Shown one piece after another: positions 53,646 through 63,372 of a stretch of DNA of 64,000 nucleotides. The DNA is from Gemmatimonadota bacterium (GTDB taxonomy: Bacteria > Gemmatimonadota > Gemmatimonadetes > Longimicrobiales > Gaopeijiaceae), in the NCBI GenBank assembly GCA_003248075.1, contig QJYK01000128.1, forward strand, positions 47,488 through 111,487. Reading direction: 5' to 3'. The number at the start of each line of letters is the position of its first letter. The stretch's first letter is position 1. A program made the translations under genes and the position numbers. The notes beneath the pieces were generated by a model, which did not search any database, was not told the origin of the DNA, and worked only from the letters and a program-made list of their open reading frames with translations.

Positions 53646-55556
53646 TCAGCGGCCCGGCTCCAGCCCCAGGATCTCCATTTTCCGTGTGGCGCGCACGAGG
53701 CTCAGGAACTCCGCGCGGTACCCGCCGGGATCCGCGCCCAGCGCTCCGGCGGCAAGCAGCTCGACCTCGCCGAGCGTGTATGCTCCGCAGTGCTCCGAGC
53801 CCCTGAGGAGCATGCCCCACGCGGCCACCGCCGTCGCGAAGCGGACGTTTTCCGACGCGGGCCGGTCCTCACGACCCTCCACGACCGGATGGGTCAGCAG
53901 TTCGCTGCGCTTTCCCGAGGGTCGCTTGTAACGCAGCTTCACGAAGAGCAGCTCGGCCGAGTCGCTGGCGGGACCGGGTGCTGGAGAGCCTCCGTAGCGC
54001 AGGTCACCGACGTCCCGAACCTCTACCGGGCTCTCCACCCCCGACGGCACGACCTCGTACAAGGCCGTGACCGAATGCCCGGCCCCCAGCTCGCCCGCGT
54101 CCTTGCGGTCGTCGTCGAAGTCCTCGGCGGCCATGATCCGGTTCTCGTATCCGATGAGCCGGTACGCCGCGACGCGCGCCGGGTTGAACTCGACCTGGAT
54201 CTTCACGTCCTTCGCGATGGTGAGCAGAGTCCCACCCATCTCCTCGACGAGAACCTTCCGCGCCTCGAGCGCGCTGTCGATGTAGTGGTAGTTGCCGTTC
54301 CCGTGGTCGGCGAGCTTCTCCATCTTGGAGTCCTTGAGATTCCCCGTGCCGAAGCCCAGGACGGTCAGGAACGTGCCCTGTTCACGTCTTCCTTCGATGA
54401 GCCGGACCATCTCGGCGTCGCTGGAAGGGCCCACGTTGAAGTCGCCGTCGGTGGCGAGGATCACGCGGTTGTTTCCCTCGCGCAGGTGGTTCCTCGCGGC
54501 GACCTTGTAGGCGAGCTCGAGCCCGGCACCTCCGGCGGTTGAGCCGCCCGCCTGCAGCCGCTCGATGGCTTCCCGGATCGCGTCCTTCCGGCTTCCGGGC
54601 GTGGGTTCCAGCACCAGTCCGGAGGCGCCGGCGTACACGACGATGGCGACCCGGTCCTGCGGCCTGAGTTGATCCACCAGCATGCCGAAGGCCGTCTTGA
54701 GCAGGGGGAGCTTGTCCGGGCTGTTCATCGACCCGGACACGTCGAGCAGGAACACCAGGTTGTTGGGCGGCATCCGGCTCACGTCGACCTCTGTGCCCTT
54801 CAGGCCGATGCGAACCAGACGGTGCAGCGGCTGCCACGGCGCCGCGATGACCTCGGTGGCGACCGAGAACGGAACGTCGCCGGTCGGCGCGGGGTCGTCG
54901 TACGTGAAGTAGTTGACCAACTCCTCGATGCGCACGGCGTCCACCGGCGGCCTGCGTCCCTCGCGGATGAAGCGGCGCACGTTCGAGTACGATGCCCTGT
55001 CGACGTCGATGGAGAACGTGCTGAGCGGATTGGAGAGCACCGCGAGGAATGGATTCTCGTCGATGAAGTCGTACGACTCGGTGTTGAAGTCGCCCCGGCC
55101 TCGGCGCCACTCCCGCGCCGGTGCGGCCAATGCCGCGGGAAAGGCAGCCGCGACCCGACCCGCGACCGCTTCCGAAGCCACGGCGATTTTCAGCTGATCG
55201 AGCGTGACGGCGACCGGCGTCAGAGCGAAGTCGGCGACCGTGGCGCCATCGACGAGCGTGACCGTCCGGGTCGCCTCGGCGTAGCCCAGCATCCGGACCC
55301 GAAGTGTGACGGTGCGTCCTACCCAGCCGTCGCCCAGTTGGAGCGACCAACGTCCGGCGTCGTTCGTCGAGGCGGAGAGCGCGGAACCGTCGAGAGAGAT
55401 CAGGGCGCCGGCGAGCGGACGACCGGCTGTGGCGTCGGTGACCCGCCCGACCAGCGACGCGGCGCGGGGAGGCGTCGAGGGCCCGGGCTCCGTGATGGGG
55501 TGCGGGGGGGAGCCGAGCCACGTGAGCAGGGTCAGGACGAAGGCACGTGCGTACAT
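53646..55556 (-). CDS. VWA domain protein, YfbK type, with N-terminal beta-sandwich
   Basis: 636 residues. Sec signal; a carboxypeptidase-regulatory-like beta-sandwich follows (RVTDATAGRPLAGALISLDG, about 35-110). Next a YfbK-type N-terminal segment (SYDFIDENPFLAVLSNPLSTFSIDVDRASYSNVRRF) precedes the VWA domain with MIDAS motif DVSGSMN, and a C-terminal domain (DUF3520-like, FNPARVAAYRLIGYENR). Probably an extracytoplasmic adhesion or assembly protein binding metal through the MIDAS site. Converges with tricorn 2, leaving 11 bases. Confidence 0.85.
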   Translation of the reverse strand: MYARAFVLTLLTWLGSPPHPITEPGPSTPPRAASLVGRVTDATAGRPLAGALISLDGSALSASTNDAGRWSLQLGDGWVGRTVTLRVRMLGYAEATRTVTLVDGATVADFALTPVAVTLDQLKIAVASEAVAGRVAAAFPAALAAPAREWRRGRGDFNTESYDFIDENPFLAVLSNPLSTFSIDVDRASYSNVRRFIREGRRPPVDAVRIEELVNYFTYDDPAPTGDVPFSVATEVIAAPWQPLHRLVRIGLKGTEVDVSRMPPNNLVFLLDVSGSMNSPDKLPLLKTAFGMLVDQLRPQDRVAIVVYAGASGLVLEPTPGSRKDAIREAIERLQAGGSTAGGAGLELAYKVAARNHLREGNNRVILATDGDFNVGPSSDAEMVRLIEGRREQGTFLTVLGFGTGNLKDSKMEKLADHGNGNYHYIDSALEARKVLVEEMGGTLLTIAKDVKIQVEFNPARVAAYRLIGYENRIMAAEDFDDDRKDAGELGAGHSVTALYEVVPSGVESPVEVRDVGDLRYGGSPAPGPASDSAELLFVKLRYKRPSGKRSELLTHPVVEGREDRPASENVRFATAVAAWGMLLRGSEHCGAYTLGEVELLAAGALGADPGGYRAEFLSLVRATRKMEILGLEPGR

Positions 55557-55710
55557 GGGAGCCCCCTCGAATCGGAGTCGCGCGGCCGGATCGGACCGTC
55601 CGTGCCGTTACCCGTTGGACGTGCGGGCGGCGCGACATTGCACACTCCCCGGGGGGACCGGCTGAACCCGCGGCTCTGGACCGCGTGCGACCCGGCGTCG
55701 CCCGATCGGC

Positions 55711-57927
55711 TCAGAAGAGGGTGAACTGCCTCGTGTACTTGACGATCAGGCCACGGGTGACTGGCTCGCCGAAGTCGCGCAGACGCTCGGCGTTGCGCGC
55801 GTCGTTGTAGACCACGTAGAGCCCCGTGCCGGCCGTGCTCAGCCACGCGAAGCGCACGTTGGCCGACCAGACGTCGGCCTGATCCGAGTACTGCATGAGC
55901 GACTGCACGAAGATCCTCGGCGTGAAGAAGTACGCCAGGCGGAGCCCGAGCAACGTGGTTTCGAAGTCCCCCTCGGGGAGGCGGACGATGTTATGGTCGA
56001 CCAGAAGCGAGGTGGACAGGATCTCGCCACGTCGATACGTGAACGTGACGTTCCCGCCGTACTTGTTGCCCGTGTAGAAGCCGCCGAGCTCGGCGCGCCC
56101 CAGGAACGAGAATGGGCGACTGGGATCGGATCCGTAGTCCCAGCCGTTGATCCAGCTTCGGTACGAGCCCACCGGGATGAAGATGCCGGGTGATACCTCG
56201 AAGGGCTCCTTCAAGCCCTCGTCGGCGACGTCGAGCTCGGGTCCGAAGCGACCGCCGCCCTCGAACTTGAGCTCGGCGTCCAAGTGCAGATACCCGGTCT
56301 CCACGAAGCCGTCGAAGTCCTCGTACCGGCGATACGTGATGTGCGGGTTGGACTCTCTCAGCCACGAGATGTTCGGAAACCGGAAGATCCGCTCCTGATT
56401 GATCTCGATATGCCGGTATCCGACGCGGTCGACGAAACCGACTTCGGGATTGAAGTCCTCACCGATCTGCATGATGCGGATGCGGCCGGGCCACACCTGA
56501 CTGTCGTGCGTGATCAGGACGGTCAACCCGGCATCCCGGCCGTCGAGTCCAGGGGTCTCCGTGCGCGCGAGCCACGCGTCGACGGTCCAGGCCTGGCCGA
56601 TCCCGAGGCGCCCGTCGAGCCCGTACGTCCGATTCACGTCCGCGCCGTCGTGGGTCGCCCGCCTCTGGATGAAGATGGCTCCCGCCCGAGACCGGTTCGG
56701 GAGCTCCTTGGTCGCCCTGGCCACCGAGTACGCGTTCTCGTCGACGACCCCCTCGACCTGGTCGGTGAAGATCTGCATGAGGCCGACGCCGAGCCCGGCC
56801 ACCCGCCCGCTGAGCCTTCCGCCGCCCAGGATCGGGACGGGGGTCCCCGAGCTGATGCCGATGCGGCGGGTGAAGAAGAGGTCGGCGGCCTGCGGTGTTC
56901 CGGCGCTGAACAGGCCCGCGTTCTCGAGGAAGAACGGACGCTTCTCCGGGAAGAAGAGCGGGAAGCGGGTGAGGTTGGTCCGCTGCTCGTCGACCTCCAC
57001 CTGGGCGAAGTCCGTGTTCGCGGTGAGGTCCAGCGTGAGCGAGCCGAACGAGAGCTTCGCGTCGGCTCCGAATTCCTTCGGGTAGCTCGTCTCGGCGGGT
57101 TCCACGACCCAGCTTCGGTCCGCCGATCCCAGGACGAAGGGCGTGACCGTGCCCGCCCGTTGGGCCGGGAGCTGAAGGCCCGCGAGATCGCCTGCCTGGG
57201 AGAGACGCATCAGGTTGAATTGCCTGGAAACCGGCGACCAGAAGGCCTCTTCGTTCCTGCGCCGGATCCGGCGAACGAGGTTCATGCCCCAGGTCTGGTC
57301 AGCGGCGGACCCGTAGCGGAGCGTCGAGAAGGGGATGCGCATCTCGGCATACCAGCCCGACTCATCACGCGACGTGGCGACCGACCAGCTACCGTCCCAG
57401 TTGACGTTCAGGCCGCCCATGGAGCCGGCCTGCTGTCGGTTCTGCCCGCGCTGGAAGACTCCGCCGCCGGTACCCTCTTTGACGACCTGGGCGTCGTACT
57501 CGATGCCGGCGGGGGTGGTCGAGAAGATGAAGCCATTCTGACGGTCCCGGTACGTGTCCAGGATCACGCCGAAGTAGTCGCCCTGCTCCAGGTCCGCGTC
57601 ACGGATGCGCTCCCCGTACACGATCCCGTCCGGCGTCCCGTCATACAGCCAGGCGCCGACGTAGAGCGCCTCCCCGTCCATCAGGATCCGCACCTCGGTC
57701 CGCTCGGAGACAGGTCGTCCCTCGACCGGCTCCCGTTGAACGAACCCCGCGACCGGCTCCGCGGCCCCCCATGCCTCGTCGTCCAAGAGGCCGTCGATCA
57801 CGGGCGGCCGGTCGGTCGCAACCGGACGGGTCATGGGTCGCGCACCTCCCCCGTTCGATTGCGCGCCGAGTGGCACGGCGAGCAGCAACGCGAGCGAGCA
57901 AGGGATGCCGAGGAGGCGCCGTGGCAT
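55711..57927 (-). CDS. DUF5916 outer-membrane protein with CBM9-like domain
   Basis: 738 residues from ATG 57927, which begins the signal peptide MPRRLLGIPCSLALLLAVPL; a GTG 19 codons earlier is open. N-terminal CBM9-like beta domain (about 40-215: PPVIDGLLDDEAWGAAEP, GDYFGVILDTYRDRQNGFIFSTTPAG), then the DUF5916 region, with alternating aromatic strands expected for an outer-membrane beta-barrel. It ends in a phenylalanine (KYTRQFTLF), the signal for BAM-mediated insertion. Role unknown; carbohydrate or ligand uptake is possible. Confidence 0.8.
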   Translation of the reverse strand: MPRRLLGIPCSLALLLAVPLGAQSNGGGARPMTRPVATDRPPVIDGLLDDEAWGAAEPVAGFVQREPVEGRPVSERTEVRILMDGEALYVGAWLYDGTPDGIVYGERIRDADLEQGDYFGVILDTYRDRQNGFIFSTTPAGIEYDAQVVKEGTGGGVFQRGQNRQQAGSMGGLNVNWDGSWSVATSRDESGWYAEMRIPFSTLRYGSAADQTWGMNLVRRIRRRNEEAFWSPVSRQFNLMRLSQAGDLAGLQLPAQRAGTVTPFVLGSADRSWVVEPAETSYPKEFGADAKLSFGSLTLDLTANTDFAQVEVDEQRTNLTRFPLFFPEKRPFFLENAGLFSAGTPQAADLFFTRRIGISSGTPVPILGGGRLSGRVAGLGVGLMQIFTDQVEGVVDENAYSVARATKELPNRSRAGAIFIQRRATHDGADVNRTYGLDGRLGIGQAWTVDAWLARTETPGLDGRDAGLTVLITHDSQVWPGRIRIMQIGEDFNPEVGFVDRVGYRHIEINQERIFRFPNISWLRESNPHITYRRYEDFDGFVETGYLHLDAELKFEGGGRFGPELDVADEGLKEPFEVSPGIFIPVGSYRSWINGWDYGSDPSRPFSFLGRAELGGFYTGNKYGGNVTFTYRRGEILSTSLLVDHNIVRLPEGDFETTLLGLRLAYFFTPRIFVQSLMQYSDQADVWSANVRFAWLSTAGTGLYVVYNDARNAERLRDFGEPVTRGLIVKYTRQFTLF

Positions 57928-58145
57928 GGGGCTTCGCCGGATGGGGTCCGGGTTTCGAGGGCCGAGGGGGCGGAAGGATACCACGATTGCGATGTCGCGT
58001 GAAGAGGAGGCGACGTCGAGCGAGGCAGGAGGCGCTCACGCCAGGATGTATTGTAACAAGGTGGCGACGAAAGCTTCACAATTCCTGATTGATTTCGTAA
58101 CTAGGACATGGAGGTTTGGATCCCACCGGAGCGGAGGTGGTGGGC

Positions 58146-58553
58146 ATGGCGAGGACGAAATGGGCCCTCAGGGGCATGATCGGATTCCTGGCCGCGGCCA
58201 CGACGGCGTGCGCGTCGGCTGCCAACCCTTGGTCCACCCACGAGCAGGGAGCCGATCTGAAGCGAGCGCTCGCGGACCGGGGTCGGATGTGCGACGTGGT
58301 TCTTCTCAACGGAACCGAACGGACGGTCGAGGCCTTCGTCTCGGTGCCTGGCTCGCCTCGCTCGTTGGGTGTGCTCAACGCCGGCCAGAGTATCCAGTTC
58401 GGGGTCGCCTGCAGCTCACGACGGGTCTTCACCGAGGCGGTTTCGAGAGACCTGGACTCGGCCGAGGGGATGCGCTTCCGTAAGGGAGCGCTGCTCGATG
58501 TCGCGAAGGCGACGCGGCTACGGCTGACACCGGGCGACCTGGTGCGCTGGTAG
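58146..58553 (+). CDS. Hypothetical small exported protein
   Basis: 135 residues from ATG 58146, with GGAGGTGG about 6 bases upstream; the frame opens 10 codons before. Leader MARTKWALRGMIGFLAAATTACA is lipoprotein-like. The mature part has two further Cys (in RMCDVV and VACSS) and a beta-rich centre with RTVEAFVSVPGSPRSLGVLNAGQ. No family recognised. AT-rich sequence at 58045-58110 probably holds promoters for this gene and the divergent DUF5916 gene. Confidence 0.6.
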   Translation: MARTKWALRGMIGFLAAATTACASAANPWSTHEQGADLKRALADRGRMCDVVLLNGTERTVEAFVSVPGSPRSLGVLNAGQSIQFGVACSSRRVFTEAVSRDLDSAEGMRFRKGALLDVAKATRLRLTPGDLVRW

Positions 58554-58907
58554 CTCTAAGCGCGGAACGGTCGTTCGACAGACTACCCCCGGCTCGGCCT
58601 CGGTTCGGATAGCCCGTCTCAGGTCCCGACCACGCTCACGCTCAAGATCCGATCGCGCGCACGCGTATCGGAGTCGATGAGCACGACCTGCTGCCGAGCG
58701 GCGCGCGGCCCTCGCGGATCGGGAGGGCGAGCGACGGGCCGACCACCGACGCGCGGACGTGACTGTGTCCATTGTCGTCGTGCCACGCTTCCTCGTGCCG
58801 GTACCGGGCGTGGCGTGGTGCGAGGCGCTCCGCCTGTCGCCACCCTTTCGGACGGTCCCCGCCGGAACGACCTTGGCCGCCCTTCAGCCCTCGACCAGGC
58901 GGCGCGC
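58554..58907. other. 354-base stretch without a recognisable gene
   Basis: Between the small exported protein and the permease. The permease frame is open back to 58677 but that part is Arg/Pro-rich with no motif. I see no convincing promoter, repeat or RNA structure. Confidence 0.5.
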
Positions 58908-60245
58908 ATGCCGACGTCCACAGGATACGACCCCAGGCTGGGCACGTTCGACGCGACGATGGTCGTCGTCGGCGGAATCGTCGGCGCCGGGATCTTCCTC
59001 AATCCGGCGATCGTGGCGCAGCGGGTGCACAGCTCGGGGGCTGTGCTCCTGGCATGGGCCATCGGAGGCGGGATCGCGCTCCTGGGGGCGCTCTGCTTCG
59101 CGGAGCTGGGAGCGCGCCTCCCCCGCGCCGGCGGTGGCTACGTGTATCTCAGGGACGCCTTCGGTCCGTTGCCGGCATTCCTCTACGGGTGGACCCAACT
59201 CCTGGTGATCAACACCGGCGGGATCGCCGCCGTGGCCATCACGTTCGCGAGTTACTCCGCGGATGTAATCGGACTCTCGGGCGCCGCGATCCGACCGTTG
59301 GCCGTGGGCGCCATCGTCTTCTTGACGGGCGTCAACGCGGCGGGCGTCCGCTTCGGTGCCTGGGTGCAGAACGCGTTCACGCTCCTCAAGCTCGCGGCCC
59401 TCGCGCTCCTGGTGGCTGCCGGCGTGTACCTCAGGGTCGCCTCGGATGGAACCGGCGTGCAGGCCCCCGAGGCGGGCGAGGGCGGCGTGACCGTCATGGC
59501 CATGGGGGCCGCCCTGGTCGCGGTAATCTTCGCGTACGGGGGCTGGCAGATGGCCAACAACGTCGCCGAGGAGATCCGGGATCCGGAGCGCCGTCTTCCG
59601 GTGGCGCTCGTCACGGGTGTGGCCCTCGTGGTCGTCGTGTACCTGGCCGCGAACGCCGCGTACCTGGCGGCGCTGGGCCCCGCGGGGCTGGCTGCGAGCA
59701 ATGCCCCAGCAGCGGACGCGCTGCGCGCCGCGGCCGGCCCTTGGGGCGGCGCGGCGATCGCGGTCGGGGTCGCGTGCTCGACGTTCGGGATCCTGAACGT
59801 GTTCGTGATGGCGGCGCCCCGCATCTATCAGGCGATGGCGGCGGACGGGATCTTCTTCGCGTCGGTGGCGCGTCTGAACCCCCGCACCCGGACGCCCAAC
59901 GCCGGGCTGTGGATTCAGGCGGCCTGGGCGGTGGCGCTCACGCTGTCCGGCACCTACGGGCAGCTGCTGGATTGGGTGGTGTTCGGAGATTGGATCTTCT
60001 TCGGTGCGATCGTGGCTACCCTGTTCGTGTACCGCAGACGAGACATGCGCGGCACCGGTGACGTGACAGGGCGTTACCGCCTCCCGGCGTACCCACTGGT
60101 ACCCGCGCTGTTCGTGGCCGCCGCCGTCTTCGTCGTCATCAGCTCGATCGTGTCCAACCCCCGTAACGCGCTCTGGGGGACGCTGCTGATCGCTGCGGGC
60201 GCGCCCGCCTTCACGCTCTGGCGTACGCGCGTACGCGCAGCCTGA
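58908..60245 (+). CDS. APC-family amino acid permease
   Basis: 445 residues from ATG 58908, where homology begins. About 12 TMs. The first helix carries GGIVGAGIF (the unwound substrate-binding segment of APC transporters), followed by AELGARLPRAGGGYVYLRDAFGPLPAFLYGW, and a mid-protein FAYGGWQMANNVAEEIRDPERRLP typical of the LAT/YfnA branch. Imports or exchanges amino acids across the inner membrane; substrate unknown. It converges with ADOP permease 3. Confidence 0.9.
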   Translation: MPTSTGYDPRLGTFDATMVVVGGIVGAGIFLNPAIVAQRVHSSGAVLLAWAIGGGIALLGALCFAELGARLPRAGGGYVYLRDAFGPLPAFLYGWTQLLVINTGGIAAVAITFASYSADVIGLSGAAIRPLAVGAIVFLTGVNAAGVRFGAWVQNAFTLLKLAALALLVAAGVYLRVASDGTGVQAPEAGEGGVTVMAMGAALVAVIFAYGGWQMANNVAEEIRDPERRLPVALVTGVALVVVVYLAANAAYLAALGPAGLAASNAPAADALRAAAGPWGGAAIAVGVACSTFGILNVFVMAAPRIYQAMAADGIFFASVARLNPRTRTPNAGLWIQAAWAVALTLSGTYGQLLDWVVFGDWIFFGAIVATLFVYRRRDMRGTGDVTGRYRLPAYPLVPALFVAAAVFVVISSIVSNPRNALWGTLLIAAGAPAFTLWRTRVRAA

Positions 60246-60251
60246 GCGCGG

Positions 60252-62954
60252 TCATTCGGCCCGTAGCGCCTCGACGGGATCGATCCGCGCGGCCCTGACG
60301 CCTGGTGCCAGAGAGGCCAGCATGGACGCCGCCGCCAGGAAGAACGCCGTGCCTCCGATGGTGACCGGGTCCGCACGACTGACGCCGAACAGGTAGCTCT
60401 CGACGAAGCGCGAGCCCAGCCAAGCGAGCACGAATCCCAGAGTTCCGCCCCACACGGCGAGGCGCACCCCCTGCTTCAGGACGAGGCCGAGCACCGACTG
60501 ACGCTCGGCGCCGAGGGCCTTTCGGATCCCGAGCTCCCGCGTGCGGCTCGCCACGCTGCGCGCGGTGACGCCGTAGATGCCCAACAGGGCGAAGACTGCC
60601 GCAAGGGCCGAGAATACAGCCACGAGACGGGCGCGGTAGCGTTCGGAAGCCAACTCGGAGCTCAGGTTGACGGTCATCGGCTGGATGGCCACGACGGCGA
60701 TGCCGGGGTCGACCTCCTGTATTCGCTGGCGCAGCGCCGGGACCAGCGAGCGTGGGTCCGTCCCCGCGCGGACGACGAGCTGGCCGTAGTACTGACCCGA
60801 CTGGCGCCGCGGCACATAGAAGGCCAGGTCGGTACCCCGGTCCAGCGACTCGTCGCGCACGTTCTCCACCACGCCGACCACGGTGGTCGGACGCCCCCAG
60901 TAGCTGACCTGCTTCCCCACGGCGGATTCGTCCCCGAAGGCGAGACGCGCGACGCCTTCCGAGATCACCATGGTCGCGGGCGCATCCACCTGGTCCTCGA
61001 GCTCGTCGAACGCCCTCCCCTCCAGGATCCGCATCCCCATGACGTCGAAGTAGTCGTAGGAGACGAAGCGTCGCTCGGCGATGAGGGGCTCGCCCACGTA
61101 GCCCTCGGGCGAGATGTCGTTGTTCCCCATATCTCCGGTCAGGGGCACGTTGGAGGTGAATGCGGCACCCGACACGCCCGGCAGGGCCGCCACTTCCTGC
61201 TGCAGACGGTCGTAGTAGGCGAGCTGTGCCGTCGACTGCCGCTCGACGTCCTCCATGCCAGCGAGCACGCGGTCGAAGGGGATCGACAGCCGGACCATGA
61301 TCAGCTCGTCGAGGGCGTACCCGGTCTGGACGTTCGACAGGGCGAGGACGGTCCGGCCCAACAGCCCGGCGCCGACCAGGAGCACCGTGGCCAGCGAGAG
61401 CTCGCCCGCGACCACCATCCCCTGGATGCGCGCACGGCCCTTCAGCGAGCCCCCGCGGGTCCCGCCGAGGCTGCGCTGCCCATCGGTGCGTGAGAAGATC
61501 AGCGCCGGGGCCAGCCCGAAGAGGATGCCGCACGATGCCGCGAAGACCGTCGCGGCAAGGAGGGCGCGACCATCCACGGTCGCGGAGGCGATCCGGGGCA
61601 CCCCGGTCGGCGCCAGGAAGACGAGGCCCCGGAGCGCGAGGCTCGTCAGGCCGACGCCCACCGCCGCGGCCAATCCGGCCAGCACCACGCTCTCCGTGAG
61701 GAGCTGCTGGGCCAGGCGACGTCGCCCGGCACCGAGCGCCCCACGGACCGACAGCTCGTGCTCCCGGTCCAGGGCCGCCCCCAGCAGGAGCACCGCCACA
61801 TTGCCGCAGGCCACCAGGAGCAGGACAAGCGCGGCGCCCGCCAGGAGCATGAGGGGGCCCCGCACCCGGCGGGTCTCGTCGCTTCGTCGATCGAAGACGT
61901 TGATGGCGTGCTCGCCGTGACCGACATCGTCGGGCGCCGCCGTGTTGAACGCCACCGTCAGCGCGGCGGCGGCCGCCTCGGGCGTCACGCCCTCGGCGAG
62001 TCGGCCCAGCGCGTAGTGACTGTGGTTTCCGCGGTTCTCTCCTGGAGGCATGAGCCTCCATGCGTCGACGTTCCATCCGGCGAGCTCGAAGGCGCGGGGT
62101 AGGACGCCGACCACCTGCATGCCCTCACCCAGCTCGAGCACCCGACCCACGATGTCCGGGTCGCGGCCGAACCGACGCTCCCAGAAGCCTTCGGTGATGA
62201 GGAGGACCGCCGCCTGATCGCGCTCCTGCTCCTCTGTGAACAGGGAGCCCCGGAGCGGCTGGACGGGGAGGACGTGGGTGAAGAGCGCCGCGCTGGTCGC
62301 CGCCATGGGGACGCGTTCGGCCGGCCCGTCGTTCCGGGCGAGAATGCCGCCGGAGTAGGCCAGGATCGCCACGCTCTGGAGAACGTCACCACGGTTGTCC
62401 CTGAGGTCCGCGAACTCGGGGTAGGAAAACGTGCCCCGTTCGGCCGCCGCACCCAGGGTCGGATGCCCCCTGAGCGAGGGGTTCGTCGGATAGATGGAGA
62501 CGATCCGGTCAGGCTCGGGAAAGGGGAGAGGCCGCAACAGGACCGCGTCCACGACCGAGAACATGGCCGTGCTCGCGGCGATCCCCAGCCCGAGGGTGAC
62601 GACGGCGAGGAAGGCGGGGAGGGGCCGGTGGCGGATCGCGCGAAACGCGAAGCGAACGTCCTGGCCGAGCGATTCCATGAGCGATCTCCGTGCGGCCCCG
62701 CGTCGAGGGGTCCCGGGTCCGGGTTCTGGAGCGAGGAGGCGGGAGCGGAGAGCCGTGGCCAGGGCGCCGCCGAGCTCGATGGACCAGGCGCGGACGAGGC
62801 CGGACGCGCCCCTGGCGGCGCGATGCCGCTCCCGGAAGATCGAGATCATCTCGGATCCCGCCCGACGCCGGAGCCAGCCGGGCAGAAGCATCAGGACGAT
62901 CCTGAACAGGATGACCCCGAGCCGCTCGGTCACACCGACACCCCGTTCCCGCAT
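60252..62954 (-). CDS. ADOP-family ABC-type permease 3
   Basis: 900 residues, ATG start 4 bases after the PadR stop. N-terminal prefix (LMLLPGWLRRRAGSEMISIFRERH), first TM around AFLAVVTLGLGIAASTAMFSVVDAVLL, then MacB-type periplasmic domain, TMs near LVLLLVACGNVAVLLLG, second MacB/FtsX unit, ending RAARIDPVEALRAE. No ATPase nearby. Same design as the permeases at 20010 and 25437 and closest in layout to permease 2 (similar N-terminal prefix). Confidence 0.9.
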   Translation of the reverse strand: MRERGVGVTERLGVILFRIVLMLLPGWLRRRAGSEMISIFRERHRAARGASGLVRAWSIELGGALATALRSRLLAPEPGPGTPRRGAARRSLMESLGQDVRFAFRAIRHRPLPAFLAVVTLGLGIAASTAMFSVVDAVLLRPLPFPEPDRIVSIYPTNPSLRGHPTLGAAAERGTFSYPEFADLRDNRGDVLQSVAILAYSGGILARNDGPAERVPMAATSAALFTHVLPVQPLRGSLFTEEQERDQAAVLLITEGFWERRFGRDPDIVGRVLELGEGMQVVGVLPRAFELAGWNVDAWRLMPPGENRGNHSHYALGRLAEGVTPEAAAAALTVAFNTAAPDDVGHGEHAINVFDRRSDETRRVRGPLMLLAGAALVLLLVACGNVAVLLLGAALDREHELSVRGALGAGRRRLAQQLLTESVVLAGLAAAVGVGLTSLALRGLVFLAPTGVPRIASATVDGRALLAATVFAASCGILFGLAPALIFSRTDGQRSLGGTRGGSLKGRARIQGMVVAGELSLATVLLVGAGLLGRTVLALSNVQTGYALDELIMVRLSIPFDRVLAGMEDVERQSTAQLAYYDRLQQEVAALPGVSGAAFTSNVPLTGDMGNNDISPEGYVGEPLIAERRFVSYDYFDVMGMRILEGRAFDELEDQVDAPATMVISEGVARLAFGDESAVGKQVSYWGRPTTVVGVVENVRDESLDRGTDLAFYVPRRQSGQYYGQLVVRAGTDPRSLVPALRQRIQEVDPGIAVVAIQPMTVNLSSELASERYRARLVAVFSALAAVFALLGIYGVTARSVASRTRELGIRKALGAERQSVLGLVLKQGVRLAVWGGTLGFVLAWLGSRFVESYLFGVSRADPVTIGGTAFFLAAASMLASLAPGVRAARIDPVEALRAE

Positions 62955-62958
62955 CCGT

Positions 62959-63321
62959 TCACGACCTGACCGTACCGGTCACAGGCGGCCCGACGCGCGC
63001 GGCGCGGGCGACGCCTACGATCTGCGCCAGGCGTTCCACTTCCGCCCGAAGGACCCGCTCACCGAGCCCCGTGATCCGGTAGTACCGGCGTCTGGCGTCC
63101 GCGTCCTCGTCGGGTGCCGGGATCTCCTCGATCAGGCCGCGCTCCTGCATGCGCGTCATGGCGAGGTAGAGCGATCCCGAGCTCGGGCTCGACGTCCCGC
63201 TGGTGAGCTCTTCGATGCGCTTGATGATGGCCCAACCGTGACGGTCTCCTTCGGCGAGGGCCAGAAGAACGTGCAGCGGCAGGTGCGCCAGGGGCAGGTG
63301 AGCGGAGAGATCGGCGTCCAT
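62959..63321 (-). CDS. PadR-family transcriptional regulator 3
   Basis: 120 residues from ATG 63321 (GGAAGG about 7 bases upstream; a TTG 9 codons earlier is open). PadR features: LPLAHLPLHVLLAL, RHGWAIIKRIEELT, SSGSLYLAMTRMQERGLI and RRRYYRITGLGERVL. First gene of a coupled pair with permease 3. A promoter and overlapping perfect inverted repeat lie directly upstream, so autorepression is likely. Confidence 0.93.
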   Translation of the reverse strand: MDADLSAHLPLAHLPLHVLLALAEGDRHGWAIIKRIEELTSGTSSPSSGSLYLAMTRMQERGLIEEIPAPDEDADARRRYYRITGLGERVLRAEVERLAQIVGVARAARVGPPVTGTVRS

Positions 63322-63345
63322 CCGTGGCCTTCCGTAGTGTTCGGT

Positions 63346-63372
63346 CAAATAGATTTATAACGAATCTATTTG
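63346..63372. promoter_or_regulatory. Probable PadR operator (10-7-10 inverted repeat)
   Basis: Perfect arms CAAATAGATT (63346-63355) and AATCTATTTG (63363-63372) with a 7-base spacer. Strikingly AT-rich in a GC-rich region. It overlaps the -10 box and start site of the PadR regulator 3 promoter, 25 bases upstream of the start codon. PadR dimers bind such sites. Confidence 0.7.
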
